A program made the position numbers and the translations under genes. From assembly GCA_013397115.1 (NCBI GenBank), contig VWZW01004119.1:2356342-2420341 (forward strand): DNA of 64,000 nt, written 5' to 3'. Below are positions 1 through 12,420 of this stretch, piece by piece. Positions within the stretch are counted from its first letter, which is position 1; every line of letters starts with the position of its first letter. The notes beneath the pieces were generated by a model. It was not told the DNA's origin. It ran no database searches and saw nothing but the letters and a program-made list of their open reading frames with translations. This DNA comes from Edolisoma coerulescens (Eukaryota > Chordata > Aves > Passeriformes > Campephagidae).

Positions 1-3000
1 ATGAGGAGGCAGCTGGCTCACACAAGTTGCCCTCCTTCTGCTGGTGGAGCTTGAAAAACACATGCTCAGATTCCCAAAAAGGGTCATGGATTTCAAAGCA
101 TGATCCCAATCACACGGAGCTTTCTGCCTGTGCCCATCGCCAGTACCAGCTGGGGACACTGAGGAAGTGTCTCGTGCTCTCTTCTGGACCCCAGCTGTAA
201 AGTGTAGGGGTTGGGAGAACCTGAGAGTAAATGTTTGTGTTTCGGTCTTTGCTGTGAAACTCCAGTGAATGTTAAACAATTACAATTTTCCATAGGTCTT
301 TCTGTCCCAGAAAATGGAATAGAAACCACTGCCTTTGCGTTAGGAAAGTTCAAAAAGCCTAAAGAAAGTCACAGAATTTCTGAAGTTCTGTCTTTGTAAT
401 ATTCTGAATTAGGTGAGAGCCTTGAAAGGTATTTTAAGGAGAAACACTGGCCTGTTGAAATCAGGAAAATGTTTGTTTCCACAAAGATATTGATGTGAAA
501 CTCTTCAGAGAGGAAGGCTTGCATGTTATTGAAGTATTTCTTTCCAACCTTTTCTAAACCCACTTATATGTTTTTTGAAGGCTGGAAATGAGTTTTGTTT
601 TGATACTTTGCTCTCCCTCACAGCAGTGTAAACATAAGAAAATCAAAACTGAAATGAAACTTGAGAAAAATAAAAGTTTTGGTGGACCCAGGAGAACTCC
701 ATCAGCCTCACAGCTCCTTTGTAATGGGGGTGAGATCTCAGCCCTCACTCATTCCTGGCAGCCACAAATGTCCCAGACTGAAAATATTTGGCTGAGACCA
801 GAAAACTATTTTCTGCCTGGTTGTCACAAACCTTTATCATGGACAGTTGTGTCACTTAGTTTCAGCTAATTCCTGCTTCTTCCAAATAAGCTGTTATTTG
901 TTGGAGAGAGGAGACAAAAATGAAAGCTGTCCCTTTGTTTCAATAGGTGCTTTGTTTATTATACCACTAGGGTAGACGGTAATATTTCCTAAATCTCAAA
1001 AAATGGCCCCAACAAAAAACTGGCATTTTTTTCCGGGTGCCCAGGTTTTCTAGGACACCACAAACTAAATTCAGAGTGAGGAAAGTCAGCAAACACACAT
1101 GGCACAAGAAATACGTGATTAGAGTCAATGGCTCCTGAGAAGCTCTGGTGAAAGGTGGAAATGCAGTGCTGGCTGGCTGTTGTTCCAGAACAAGCACTTC
1201 ATTCCTAGAAAAGAAGCATTTCCCTCACGAGAAGAATTTTCCCTTCCTAGGAAATATTGAGATTTGAATAATTTTCCTGGGCAGAGGTGATGTCTTCTGC
1301 TTGGAGGTGATTCATGTCCTCGTGCTGCCATTCCTCCATCTTCCAAGAGCATCCCTCACCATGGGGTTGTGCAGACAAGAGGCTTTAGGATTCTATTTTT
1401 TGAGCCTTACGGTGAAATCCTGGGAAAAAGGACCTTTCCTCGTACATCCCTGTTTCCTGTCCTGGGTGTCAGTCTGCTGGTTCCTTCAGGGAAGGCATTT
1501 TTCATCCTGAACAGAACCTCCAGCTGAAAAGTATTTCCTGATATATTTCATTGCTCAGACAGTGTTTTCTACCAAAAATGGTTCAGCTATGATAAATTAT
1601 TCTCCACTGATGGCAATTCATCAAAAAAATTCCCGAGTGTGGTGGGTACAAGCCCATTTGTTTGTTTGTTTGTTTGTTTGTGCAGTCGGCGCTCGGGGCT
1701 GGGTGACAGCAATCGCTCTGCTCGAGGCAGGACAGCACAGCTCCTGCTGTGGCCAAGGGAGCCTGGGCATGCACGAGGCTCCTGCATCCTTCTCATGTGC
1801 AGCAAAAACAGGAGCAGCCTGCTTTTCCACAGAAATACCTTCCTAAAACTCCCCTGTAGCTTCCTTTGGCTATTTTTTCGCTTCAATATCGGTTTCAGAG
1901 CCGTCCTGGGCTGAGATATCAACATTTTCCTGTCTCTTTGTATTCTCACACTATTTTCAGGGTTATTTTAGATCTTGTTTTCCTGGGTATGACTTTTATT
2001 TCCTTCAAAAACCCACATTTTTCTTCATGCAGTTGTGAGCTACTAAAACCATGGAGCTCTTGGATAGATCAGTGCTACAGCACGTGCTGCACAAGGAAGC
2101 TCAACCCTTTCCACACTTTCTGATATAAATCCTGGCACCAGGGTTTGTGCCAAAGCTTTGCTCAAGTAAAGCATGAGAGGACAAAACACACAATCTCGGG
2201 AAATCCGGCCAGTGCTGCCATCTCCAGGATGGGCTGCCTAAACTGCATCTCTTCTTTTTGCTCTTGAAGCAAAGAGAGGCTGTAAATCCATCTCTGCCCT
2301 GGCAATTTTCATCGGTGTGGGAGATCTGTGTGAAAAGCACAGCACAAGACGATACTTAAATGACATTTCAATAATCTGCATAGAAATGTGTTTAATCTGG
2401 ATTTAAATTTCCTGGAACAACCATTTTATTTTGGTCTGCTATTTTAACCAAACACATCATGCAGACAGATCTTTGGAGCAGAAAATGAGAGGACGAGAAC
2501 ATAAAGCTGCTCACAAGTACAGAGCTGCTACTTGCACCTCCATAATGACATTATCCCTTTTGTTGTTCACACATTATCATGTGCAGTGCAAAATAAATAT
2601 GCATGGTAGAGCTGGTAATGAATATCACTTGGATCTGTATTCAGGAATAGATCTTAGGCATGGTTTGGAAGATGTGAGGAAGTGTAGCTCTGTGCTTATA
2701 CGATTAGCCAGACTTTAGAAAATGAAGGTGATGATGGCATTTTCTTTCCTGATAATTATCATTTTTATCTAGTCCTAGTCTGGTAATATTAAAAAATGTG
2801 TGCTTGTGGTGCTTTCTCTGTTACATGGTCCTTTTCAGCTGAGAAACTTTCCCATCTTTATAGAAACACCCGAGTAGGACCTACAGCAGCCAAGCAAAGC
2901 AGCACCAGCTTACACACAGAATTGCAGCTAGAAACAAATATTTTAAAGTGATACAGAATGCATGTCTATGAACTAGGCTTGAAGGAAAGGATGGCAACAC

Positions 3001-3949
3001 AGGCATCAGCCCACCATCTTCCTTGCATTTGTGTGACCTTGTCCCTGGTGCTCCCTGTCCTGGCTGCTGAGCATCAGCTCCAGCACTCTTTTATGTGTCT
3101 GACAATTCCGATCACATCTACCTCCAAATTCAACATCAAGAAGCTCTTATTAATACAACAATGGTGAATAGAAACCCCCAATTACTTTTTTTCCTTCCTT
3201 GTAAGCAGAACAAATTATTGTCTTTTCTTGGTACAAACCATGCTGGCCCCATGAGACTGAAGGCAGAACTGAAAAATAAATGCAGCATTTCCTCTGGATT
3301 TTCAGCTTACTCCTGCCAAATAACTCAGGGACATAGGAATTAATATTACCAAACACTGAGAGAAAGGACAGAGTCATTTCTTTACTGGCCCACAGACAGA
3401 ACTGGAAGAACTTGCTATAATTATTTAATGCTGCAAAACAATCCATGGGTTCAGTGTTTCACAGTTTCTTCTCATTAATAAGCCCAGAAGAAAAAATTCC
3501 CTTTATAAGAGAGCATTATGCACATTCCAGAGCAGAACTTGAGTTGTTTTGCTGAGAATTTACTCAATTCCCTACCTAACTCTGTGACCTGTGTGGTTTA
3601 TAAGACAGCAACAAGAAAGTCTTGAGCCTTTATCCTTCCTTCCAAGCCAAAGGCTGGATCCTGGTAAGAATAACACACGGAACAGCCAGCATTTAGAAAA
3701 GAGCAGTCGCCTTTTGGTTTTTGGGGTTTTTTGACTAGTGCTCCTAAATGGCAGCTTCTGCAGCACTCAGCAGTGTCATGGAGGCAGAACATTCTGCTTA
3801 AGAAAGAAAGGGCAAGAACTGTACCAAAGCTGGACCCATAAAATTTTAAAATCGTGTATCAACTCAAAAAATCGAAAAGCCACCTACAGCTTTGACACTT
3901 CAGTCAGTTTTTAGAGTAGTGTGGTAAAGGTAAGGAGTTAAATTTATGC
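1..3949. other. Non-coding single-copy stretch
   Basis: No ORF in this stretch exceeds about 120 codons, and the overlapping frames on both strands look like chance. No recognisable domain, RNA gene or complete mobile element is seen. It holds a short TTTG microsatellite near 1657, followed by a locally GC-rich patch (about 1681-1760). An AT-rich block at about 2350-2770 has a balanced, low-repeat texture typical of conserved non-coding sequence, with homeodomain-like TTAAT/ATTA words and an ATATGCAT word. Calling it intergenic or intronic is inference from the absence of coding signals. Confidence 0.6.
1657..1680. repeat. (TTTG)6 microsatellite
   Basis: Six uninterrupted copies of TTTG (read as CAAA on the other strand). 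It creates low-complexity cysteine/valine/phenylalanine or lysine/glutamine/threonine runs in overlapping reading frames, which argues against those frames being genes. Confidence 0.95.
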
Positions 3950-4960
3950 CATGGATGAGAAAGGGACTCAAGAAGTGTAGCATATTTAGGCTGAAAGAAA
4001 AAGCACACTGGATAATGATCTCATTACAGTGTCTAAATATATAAAAAGATTATAGAAGAATCTGGTCATGACCTACCTGGCTGGACTTTGTGAAAATTAA
4101 GGGAAGATATATTGGCCATGACGGACAATGAAATCTGCACAGAAATGATATGGGTAAAGTCTTAATAATAAAGCCTTTTGAGCTGGTCTGGAGCACAAAG
4201 TCTTGAAATAGAAAATGCATATGAGAGACTTTTGTAGGTAGCCCAGGCTGAGGTGCAAAGAATAGAGCTGCATATGAATAGAGAAACATGTGAACATTGT
4301 ATTCTTATTACTGTCTCTCAAAGTTTTTTAATATTCCAAGTACTGGAAAAATTATCAAGACAGCCAAGAGGAACATTTTTGCAGAAGCTGCAGTCATAGT
4401 TGACACAGTAGAGGATGATGGTTTAAAACGCACAATCCATAGAACAGGGGAAAAGACCAGTATGTTGGGAAGAAACTTGCCAAAGCCAGCAACTTGACTC
4501 AGGGCTGTGTTTATCCGGCTCACACCCAACGCTGGTACAGAGTCCCTGCTCCAGGTGTAGTACAGATACGTAGAGTTTTAAAGCTCTTTCCAAACTTACA
4601 CCTGGCAGAAAATATGAAAAGGGCTACCCACGGCTGTTTTAGTAAATGAACTTCTATTTAAAAAAAAAAAAAAAGAAAAAATCCCCCCCCAGGTTTTTAG
4701 CTAGTGAAAAAGCTAAATATATATAAATATAATGCTCATATTGGTGAGGAATTGAATAACTGGGACAGACAGCCACAAAACCTCAAAATTAGGAAATTAA
4801 GACCAATGAGAGAATTCATTCAGGCAGAGCTTTTTACTCAGGATAGAAAATACAAAGAGTAAGTTATCAAGAAAGGTCATAAAAGGCAATGACATAAATG
4901 AATTTAAGAGACAGCTAGACATTTTTATGGAGAGAAGGGATTGAAGAATTCATAGCCAGT
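3950..4960 (+). mobile_element. Probable ancient CR1/L3-like LINE remnant
   Basis: Two blocks resemble the 3' part of old CR1/L3-type LINEs in sense orientation. At about 3960-4075 the order is 'GGACTCAAGAAGTGTAGC', 'AGGCTGAAAGAAA', 'GATCTCATTACAGTGTCTAAATAT', as in the conserved LINE region that normally reads GGCTGA...GACCTCATTGC...CTACAA. At about 4860-4960 the phrase 'AATTTAAGAGACAGCTAGAC' is followed by 'TTTTTATGG', as in the last part of L3/CR1 consensus elements. The interval between is diverged and has many stops in all frames, so the element is dead. An A-rich/C-rich tract lies inside it at 4659-4690. Assignment is from memory of consensus patterns; the exact family and boundaries are uncertain. 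Confidence 0.4.
4659..4690. repeat. Mixed homopolymer A/C tract
   Basis: A run of about 16 A, then G, then more A, then T and eight C. It may be a replication-slippage tract or a degraded poly-A tail. No target-site duplication is obvious around it. Confidence 0.8.
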
Positions 4961-6111
4961 GACAAATCAGAGCGATGAGGTTGAGATAAAATTAACAAGG
5001 ACAGGCTTGCTTGTGGCCAGAGGCATTTTACTGTCCAGCAATACCTTATGTCCTCTGTCATCACATCCTAATCTAACGCTGACATCTGAAGATAGCATGA
5101 AATCTTTTACACCTCGTAGTATATTAAAAAGGAAAAAAAGGCTTTCAGTGTTTTCCCCCATGGGGAAAAACATAAAGTTGTTTCTTCACTTTTCAACACA
5201 TACACGTCGTTGCCGCGGCTGCTGAAAGGACTCAGTCTCCGACACTACAGCGTGGCCTGATTACAAACTCACAGTGTGCTCCCTTGGTTGCTTTAAAACT
5301 CTCCACAGAGGGTTTCAATCACATCTCCTTCTGTTTGTAGGCAATATGTTGTTTATTTTTCTTGTAGTTACTTTTTTCAATCACGGAGAGCAAGTGGAGG
5401 CTCCCACAGAGGTGCCGTGCCTCTCCGGTGCTGGGTTAACTCATCCTGCAGTGGCATCACCTCTGCTTGCTGATGGATGGGCTTATCCTCACAGGGCTGT
5501 GGCACACTTTGGCACTGTCCCTGGGCCTCCAGCAGCTAGGCACTGCATCCAGAGGTGTCTGATGCTCTTTTTAGGCCCCAGACTTCAAGGGCTTGGTGCA
5601 AAACTACAACCTTGAATAGAGGAAAGAGCAGCTCACGCTGTTGGTTTGTCTGGAATTGGAAGAGAGAGCTGTGTGCCACTCAGGAAGCCATATGTATCCC
5701 ACACTGTTTAGGAGCTAATGCTCATGAAGGGAAGATTGGAGGAAATGGGCCTTGACGTTTTGGAGGATGTGGATTTACATTAGTTCAGGCTTAAAATTAT
5801 AGAGGGCAAGTAGAAGGCACGGACAAGGACATCTGGGATAACAGGACAGCTTCCCAGACTGACATGAGAACTTTTCCAGGCAGTAGACAAAGCTCAGGTA
5901 ATTCTTTCTCAGGTAACCTTTCTGAGAGAGTGCTGGGCACCTCTGGGGCACCAGATCTGCCTGGCAGCCCACACCTTTCCCTGGGTTCAGGAGAGCTTTC
6001 CATGACCAGAGAGGCCAAGCAGCAAATAATGTTTATGCCACCCTCAAAAATTCGTGCTGGTTTCATGCAGCTGTGCTTTGAGGGAAATAAATGTCTGTGT
6101 TTCTACTTCTT
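4961..6111. other. Non-coding stretch with small CpG-bearing patch
   Basis: No gene recognised. ORFs up to about 125 codons overlap on both strands without family resemblance. A short patch at about 5205-5255 carries several CpGs (around CGTCGTTGCCGCGG) in an otherwise CpG-poor background. A moderately GC-rich patch follows at about 5395-5620. Neither has paired splice signals with an open frame. Confidence 0.55.
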
Positions 6112-6301
6112 CCCTGTGAGGGTGGTGACCCCTGGCAGAGGCTGCCCAGGGAAGCTGTGGCTTCCCCTGCATCCCTGGAAGTGTCCAAGGCCAGGCAGGG
6201 CGGGACTTGGAGGAACATGGGATTGTGGAAGTTGTCCCTGACCATGGTAGGGGGTGGGAAAGATGGTCTTAAAGTTCCTTTCCACCCAAACCATTCTATA
6301 C
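6112..6301 (+). mobile_element. CR1 LINE 3' fragment (sense)
   Basis: This is the last about 190 bp of a CR1 retrotransposon in sense orientation. It begins with 'GTGAGGGTGGTGACCCCTGG', then has 'GCTGCCCAGGGAAGCTGTGG', 'TCCCTGGAAGTGTCCAAGGC' and ends with 'CCCAAACCATTCTATA'. All are landmarks of the avian CR1 3' untranslated/terminal segment. The 5' side is truncated, as usual for CR1, and the reverse-transcriptase region is absent. The chance ORFs across it (6063-6377 minus, 6091-6384 plus) are repeat-derived and not genes. Confidence 0.92.
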
Positions 6302-9300
6302 GTGCCCCTGAACATGAAGAGGCACTGAACCCAGGCTCTGGGGCAAGGTCAAGGTTGGTGAGCTCTACAGCATGCATATTCTAAAGAAAATACCCATCTA
6401 AAGAACATTCCTGTCATGCTGACAAGGGCAGAGATGCTCTGTTATTAACAGAATCTTTTTCCTTTATGTTGATAGCTTCATATTACTAATATGAATTAAA
6501 TTAACACAAAAGCATCTGTGGTTTTTTAGTTGTAATCTTTTCCATGGATCTCTATAAATATACAGCCCCCAGGCCCCTTTTCAGAGAAGCTTAAGCACAT
6601 CCCTGTTTCTGTAGGGTTTACTGCAACCAACTGCTCAATCTAAACTGCACTAATGAAGGCTAAACACAAATAATGCTAATTTGAAAAAAAAATGCCTGAT
6701 GTGATTAGACATTCATTGAGCACAACAGCAAGACTAGAACATATTTTCCTTCCTTTTTAGCTGCTTCTGCCCTAATCTGCATACCAAGATCTCAAATCCA
6801 TCAGGAGCCCCGCAGGCAGCCCACCTTTATGGAGAACTTTACCCTTAAAAATAGAATGAAAACAGCTCTTACGAGCCATCAGGGGATGGGCAGCCCTGCC
6901 AGCTCAGTGTGCTTAGCTAATATGGAGCAGGAGGAGGTGGAAGTTCTTGGATTTATTTTTGTTTTAAACAGCCCCTCTGCTTCTCAAGGAGCTGTATTGA
7001 TGGACTCCGGAAGAAAGCTGAGGTCAACTCTTTGTCTTGATGAGTTAGTGGAGAAATATTTAACAGGGGCCTTATGAAAACTACTTAGCTGTAATAATAA
7101 CATCAAATTGCTGCTGAATGTGTTTCAGGAACTGTCATTAAGCACATAGCTATACAACCTAATTCTATTTGTTTAAATAAAGATCTCCCGAGGTCACATT
7201 ATTCTAGTGTAAATTTGAAAGGCTCGGCTGCTGAAAACAGAAAGCTAGAGACAGAAAGCAGGGTTTGGATGGCATCCAAGCTTTATCATATCCATTCTTT
7301 GGTGTGGGCATGTGGGGACAGGGATCTCGCTAGGACTTTATCAGCTCTCTAAGCAGCAGCACCGTGCAATTCCTTTTTGCCATTCTGGGATGCAGCTGCA
7401 TCATGAAATCAGCAGCTCCATCTTATCACGGGGGTCCTGGCAGGAAATATTTATGATGGCTTAGGGGAAACTGCCCATTTCTCCGTTCCTTCCTGTTGAT
7501 CAGAGTATGCCTCAGCAGTGAAGACAGGCTGTAACCCAAAGATAGGATGAGGGGCTGCTAGTGCAAATGCTGCTAGAGACTGAACTCATTAAAAGGGACA
7601 GAATAGATTATTTTCACTGAGAAACCTACGGTGATAACATAGTCCAACTGAAAGAAAAAAAAAACCCCAATCTCTAATTTTTTAGAAAAGTAGATTTCAG
7701 TTATTTGCATTCTAGCCTTTCTCCTAAGCATCTGGGATACAAAACTGTACAGTGAGGAGACACCCTCAATGATTAAGGTCTTTAACTGCACAATTTAGGA
7801 CACATCCACTTAAAAGAAGTAAATGTAAGATATTAAAGAGGAAAGCCCTTTGCATGCTGTCCCCACTGCAGCACAAGTTTCTCACTTGGGGCTTCGCAGT
7901 CCTGTCATCATCCACGTGCATCTCACTTGAAAGGATTGAATTAAGAGAGGTGTCTCGTGCTTGCTTTTGAACAGCTGAAGAAGCGTCACTTAAGAACAGC
8001 ATCCCTGGCTCAATGGGGAGTAGAACTCCTAAAAGGGAGGTAGTTTGGCATTTTTTATTAGTAGGCTGAGGTTAGTCTAGTAGTCTTGGGATGGGGCTGA
8101 AAGTCCTCCTCAGCCAGGGGTGAGATCAATTTTATGTCTCTTTCTCAGCAGTTTTAGGTGAGGATGCAATCAATATCCCTCCCTTTGACTGTATTCCACA
8201 TTTCAGAAGTAATATAAGATTCATGCCAGGAAAATAGAACATGCAGCCCAAAAAAGCAAGGCCAGCTGCAAAAGAATCACTGCAAAGGGGATGCAGCAGA
8301 GAGGCTTTATAAAGAAACACATTTAAGACTGGTATGGATGGTCTAATTGTAAAGTGAGTATACAAAAGTCTCATTGATAAAAGGGTAAAAAGGTCAGAAG
8401 TGTCTTAAGCACCCACTTCCAACTGAGAGGGGCTGGAGTGCCCCTCAGTGCACTCAGGTGCTCTGCAAGAAACATTTTAGACCTGCAAAAAGTACTTTCA
8501 TAGCACCACTGAGAGGAAGAGATAAAAATGGTAAATACTGTAGTTATTACCTGGAATAATATATTTGAAGTGGAGAGATGAAAACCCAAAGGATTGTGAA
8601 AGAACTGTCAGGATCCAAATGAAATGCTTAGAAAGGAAAATATTTCTTTCCAGTCTGGAGCTTGTATTAGCCAGTTGTGCCTCTCCTGCAGGTGAAACTG
8701 GAAAAGGGCATTCTTAGGACTTGTTAAATGCATTTTTATTTGTGGATTATTGCTTTGAGTAAAATTCTTTAGTTAACCAATATTGCATTTCTTTGTCTAG
8801 ATTCTGTATCCTTTCACTTTGCACGTGGAATTAGAGGATATTGCAGGTGACTGATGGTCCCTGAGACTCCACTTGGAGCAAGATTGACCCATATGAACAG
8901 TTCTCCGAACAGGGAATGAGGGCATTGCCCAAAAAACTTCCAGAGCTCAATGTGGTCAAGATCTGACTGCATTTGAACCAGTCCTGAAATCAAAGATATT
9001 ACTGTGACTTTATCCGAAAGAAGAATTTAGTCTAAAATCTTCATTACATGCAAATTCCACCAGGATATTGCATAGTTAAGGTCTCTGAATACATTTGAAA
9101 TAATCCTCTTTTCCTTTATGTAATGAATAGAATAGATGGAATTGCTTCCCCAGACTTTCTGAGGAAATTGAAGTGATGTGCTGAAGATTTAACAGCTTTT
9201 ATTTCTCTTTTCAGATCTTAACCAAATATGAAATATTAAAGTACTAATATATTTAATGAAACCAGAAGTTGCTGTTATAATTAATTTCCTTTCCAAGAAA

Positions 9301-10559
9301 AGATATTGCCGGCTTCTTTTGGAAAGAATGTGAGTAATCCTTTAAAAGAAAACCAGAGCAAATGTATGAAAACCTTTCTCTTCTTTTCCCTAAATCTCCA
9401 CCATAAAGCCTTTTATTAATCACCTGAAGAGCACGGAATGGCTCCATGAAGCAGAGCCAGGGGTAGTCCATGTGTACGTCTTCATTACCAGCACAGACAC
9501 ACCAAAGGGTTCCTGTTCTCTTCCTGGCTGGAGACAAAGCAAAAAGGAGTCTTGCCAAGTATCTAAAATAGATTATTTTTTGTTCTATCTTCAGTATTGT
9601 AAACAACCGTTTTTTTATCCTCTAAGTTTATTTGTGGGTTATTCTATGAAAGGCTAATAATGCATTTTAAAAAAATCCTGGTGGCTGCTGCTGATAGAAG
9701 GAGTTGTACAGACACGCCAGTTACCTCAGAAACTCCCATGTAAAACCTGTGAACAAGGAAGAGGGAAAAGAAAAATTCAGAGCTAAGCAATAGAAATATT
9801 TTAAACTATTTTTCCATATTAATGACCAGAAGGGTTGACATTTGACAACAGGTTTCTCCTCCTTACAGACAGCCCTGGAGAAATGGACACCTCATTTGAC
9901 ACTCCCAGTGTTCCTGGATGAAGATCATGGCTTGGGGTGGTTCTGCACCCACACAGCCTCGCTCTCCTCGGTGCACAGACACTCAGCAGGATGGAGAGAC
10001 AATGTCTTGGTTTCACTCCTTTTGGGAAAGTGATCTCCAGTTCAGTGGATCCACAGTTTCCATCAGCCATGAGGAGGTATTCCTTCAGGGGGGTTGTTTT
10101 GTTTTGGTGGGTTGGGGTGTTGCTTGCTTTTTGTTTCTTGCGGTCTAACATTTGGGAGTAAAAAATAAATCCCAAAGAACGGGACCCTTCTTTATGTGTG
10201 CAACATATGAAGGGATTTAAAATTATTATAATTTTCTAGTTTGCTTGTTTATTCAAAAAGTCAATGGAGACATCTGGTGCTTTTGCAACTAGATGAGCCT
10301 GCCAAAAATACAGTAATAACAAAAAAAACCCCTGAACAAAACCTTCCTCAGGGCCACAGCTGGGAGCAAAATGATGTCTCAAATAAAAGTGACTAACACT
10401 GTCACCTGTTTTCATTTGCCCTTTGATATGCTGCAAAACAAGCATGTGAAAAAGGTAAACCCATCTAGCAAAAAACAATATTACTGGAAGAGATTGGTTA
10501 ACTTATATTTTTTTCCTCTCTCTTGTTCAACTTCATCAAAGATTCATTTAAAATACTAA
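6302..10559. other. Non-coding stretch, several AT-rich CNE-like blocks
   Basis: No coding gene recognised. AT-rich blocks at about 6470-6720 and 7080-7210 carry TTAAT/ATTA words with little internal repetition, as conserved enhancers often do. Exact POU octamers occur at 7703-7710 (ATTTGCAT) and 9048-9055 (ATGCAAAT). An A10C4 tract lies at 7655-7668 and an A8C4 tract at 10321-10332. A G/T-rich strand-asymmetric patch occupies about 10088-10140. ORFs here are at most about 118 codons and unconvincing. Confidence 0.6.
10088..10140. repeat. G/T-rich low-complexity patch
   Basis: The + strand is almost entirely G and T over about 50 bases, with GGGG and TTTT clusters. It is simple-sequence-like but not a regular repeat unit, and reading frames through it are biased to Val/Leu/Phe/Gly/Trp. 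Confidence 0.7.
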
Positions 10560-12420
10560 TGTTTTTCAGCCTATTATTTGAAGTTAAAAGAAGCATATGG
10601 TGCTCTGCAACAAAAGATAATTAGATTTCTTGTCTGCCTTCAGTATTATAGGTTGTTAATGCACTTTAATGGAGTTTACAAACATAATAGGCAGAATAAA
10701 TGATAGAGCAGATTAAGAGGTTTAAACTGATGAGTGTTGATTTTCTGAGTTTGTTCTTTGGAATACCACAACTGTCCTCTGGTCCATCTTCTGCAGCATT
10801 CTTTGCTCTTTAGGCGCTGTCTGACAAGAATAAGAAAATCCAATAATCCTGGTGATGATGGAAGGACCCAGTCATAACAGTGTTTTCCTCCTAAGCACTG
10901 CAGTTCTTGTTGTGGCCTGAAGCAAAGGCCTCATAGCCCTTCATTATGTCCTTATTTGATGTCCATCCACGCCAATGGCTGATCATTCATTTGAATCCTT
11001 CTAAACTCCTTCCCTGTGTAACATCTGACAGCAATCAGCTCAACAAATCACAAATGCGTGGTCTAAAACCCAGGCCTTTCAGTAGCCTAATTGTTTGATG
11101 CCAACCATGTAACCAAATAATAACTCAGAATCTTTAGAATCTTAAATAACCTATTGACACACTATTTCAAACAAACACTGTCTAGACATTTTGATGTAGC
11201 CTTTACAACACCTAGAAGGAGGCCCTGAGAAAAAAAAATGGTTCGAGGCAAGATGTGAAACCACTGCTGGGCTCACCTCCATCTGCACTCAGAATGAAAA
11301 AATGCATATGAGGAAATAAAGCAAAATACTCTATAAATTTACTATCTCTAAATCATCATGATTTTTTAAGACATGATATGTTTTGGGGAAAAAAAAAGAA
11401 AATGAAAAGTAAATTAATATTTTGTGGGTTGAGTTTCAGCAGCGCATCTGATATGTTGCAAGATGGAAAATGATTACTACAGGTAGAGAAGCTGGTGATG
11501 AAGTCATCAGTTTGACATCTGAAAAAATATAAGATATAATATTCAGCTGCATATTGCTTACACACCGCTCTGTGGGGCTGCAATTGCTGGCTCTTTTCAG
11601 GGAAGTTAATTAAATATTCAGGTGTCTTAATGAATAAGACTGTGAAGTGTGTTGCTGCATACCTTGACTGCTATCCCTCTTCAGATATGGTGAATCCAGA
11701 CCAGATTTGCTACAGGAAGGGAAAAAGGATAAGCAGATGAGGAGAACTTGTTTACAAAATCAGACTTTTTTCTGCTAAAACATTGAGAGGGGGAGATATG
11801 ATTGCCCTTGATAATTGAATTTGCTGAGGTTGCTGCTGGTACAACCTTTTCAAACAACCCAAACTCAACAATACCTGGGTCACGGGGACAAGGATTGCAC
11901 TGAAAAGGAACAGCTTTCATTTCCTACTAAAATGGCAGTGGAAGACAACATTCCTCTGTGGCTCGTGTATTGCTGAGGTGTAGGAGTCAAATGAACTGCA
12001 GTCCTCTTGACAGGAAGGGAAAATATAGTCCTGCCTGTATAATTTCTTCCCTTAATGCAACATGACCCCAGCCAAAATTGATTTAATCATTCAAATAGTA
12101 TTGTTTCATTTCCCTTATTTCTTGTCTAATTTCATTTTATGCTGAGGGGCTTGCATGTGATAATTATTTTTGCATTGACATACCTCTCAAAGACGGGTTT
12201 TCTTATTTCTTAAAATAAATTTATAAGATGAAATATTAGACCTCTGCCCTCCTTGGCTAACAGGACACAGGCAAAGTAGTTTTTTACATTTATGTGTTAA
12301 TTTAGAATATTAAAAAGACGTCGACTATAAAGTTTTATGTATCTTCTTTTTTTGTATGCAGACCTGCAGCTGATACTTTTACATGGCAGCATATTCTGGG
12401 TTATTTGATATTATTATTCT
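10560..12420. other. CNE-like non-coding region (candidate enhancer tracts)
   Basis: Three sub-blocks (about 10560-10770, 11390-11680 and 12040-12360) are AT-rich, non-repetitive and dense in homeodomain-core words (TAAT/ATTA), for example AGTTAATTAAATATTCAGG near 11605. They contain no open frame worth calling. Their conserved appearance is an inference from texture only; an alignment with other amniotes would decide. Confidence 0.35.

Noticed and set aside
6063..6384. Overlapping ORFs of 70-104 codons on both strands
   Set aside because: They lie over a CR1 3' fragment, which is GC-richer and so has fewer stops.
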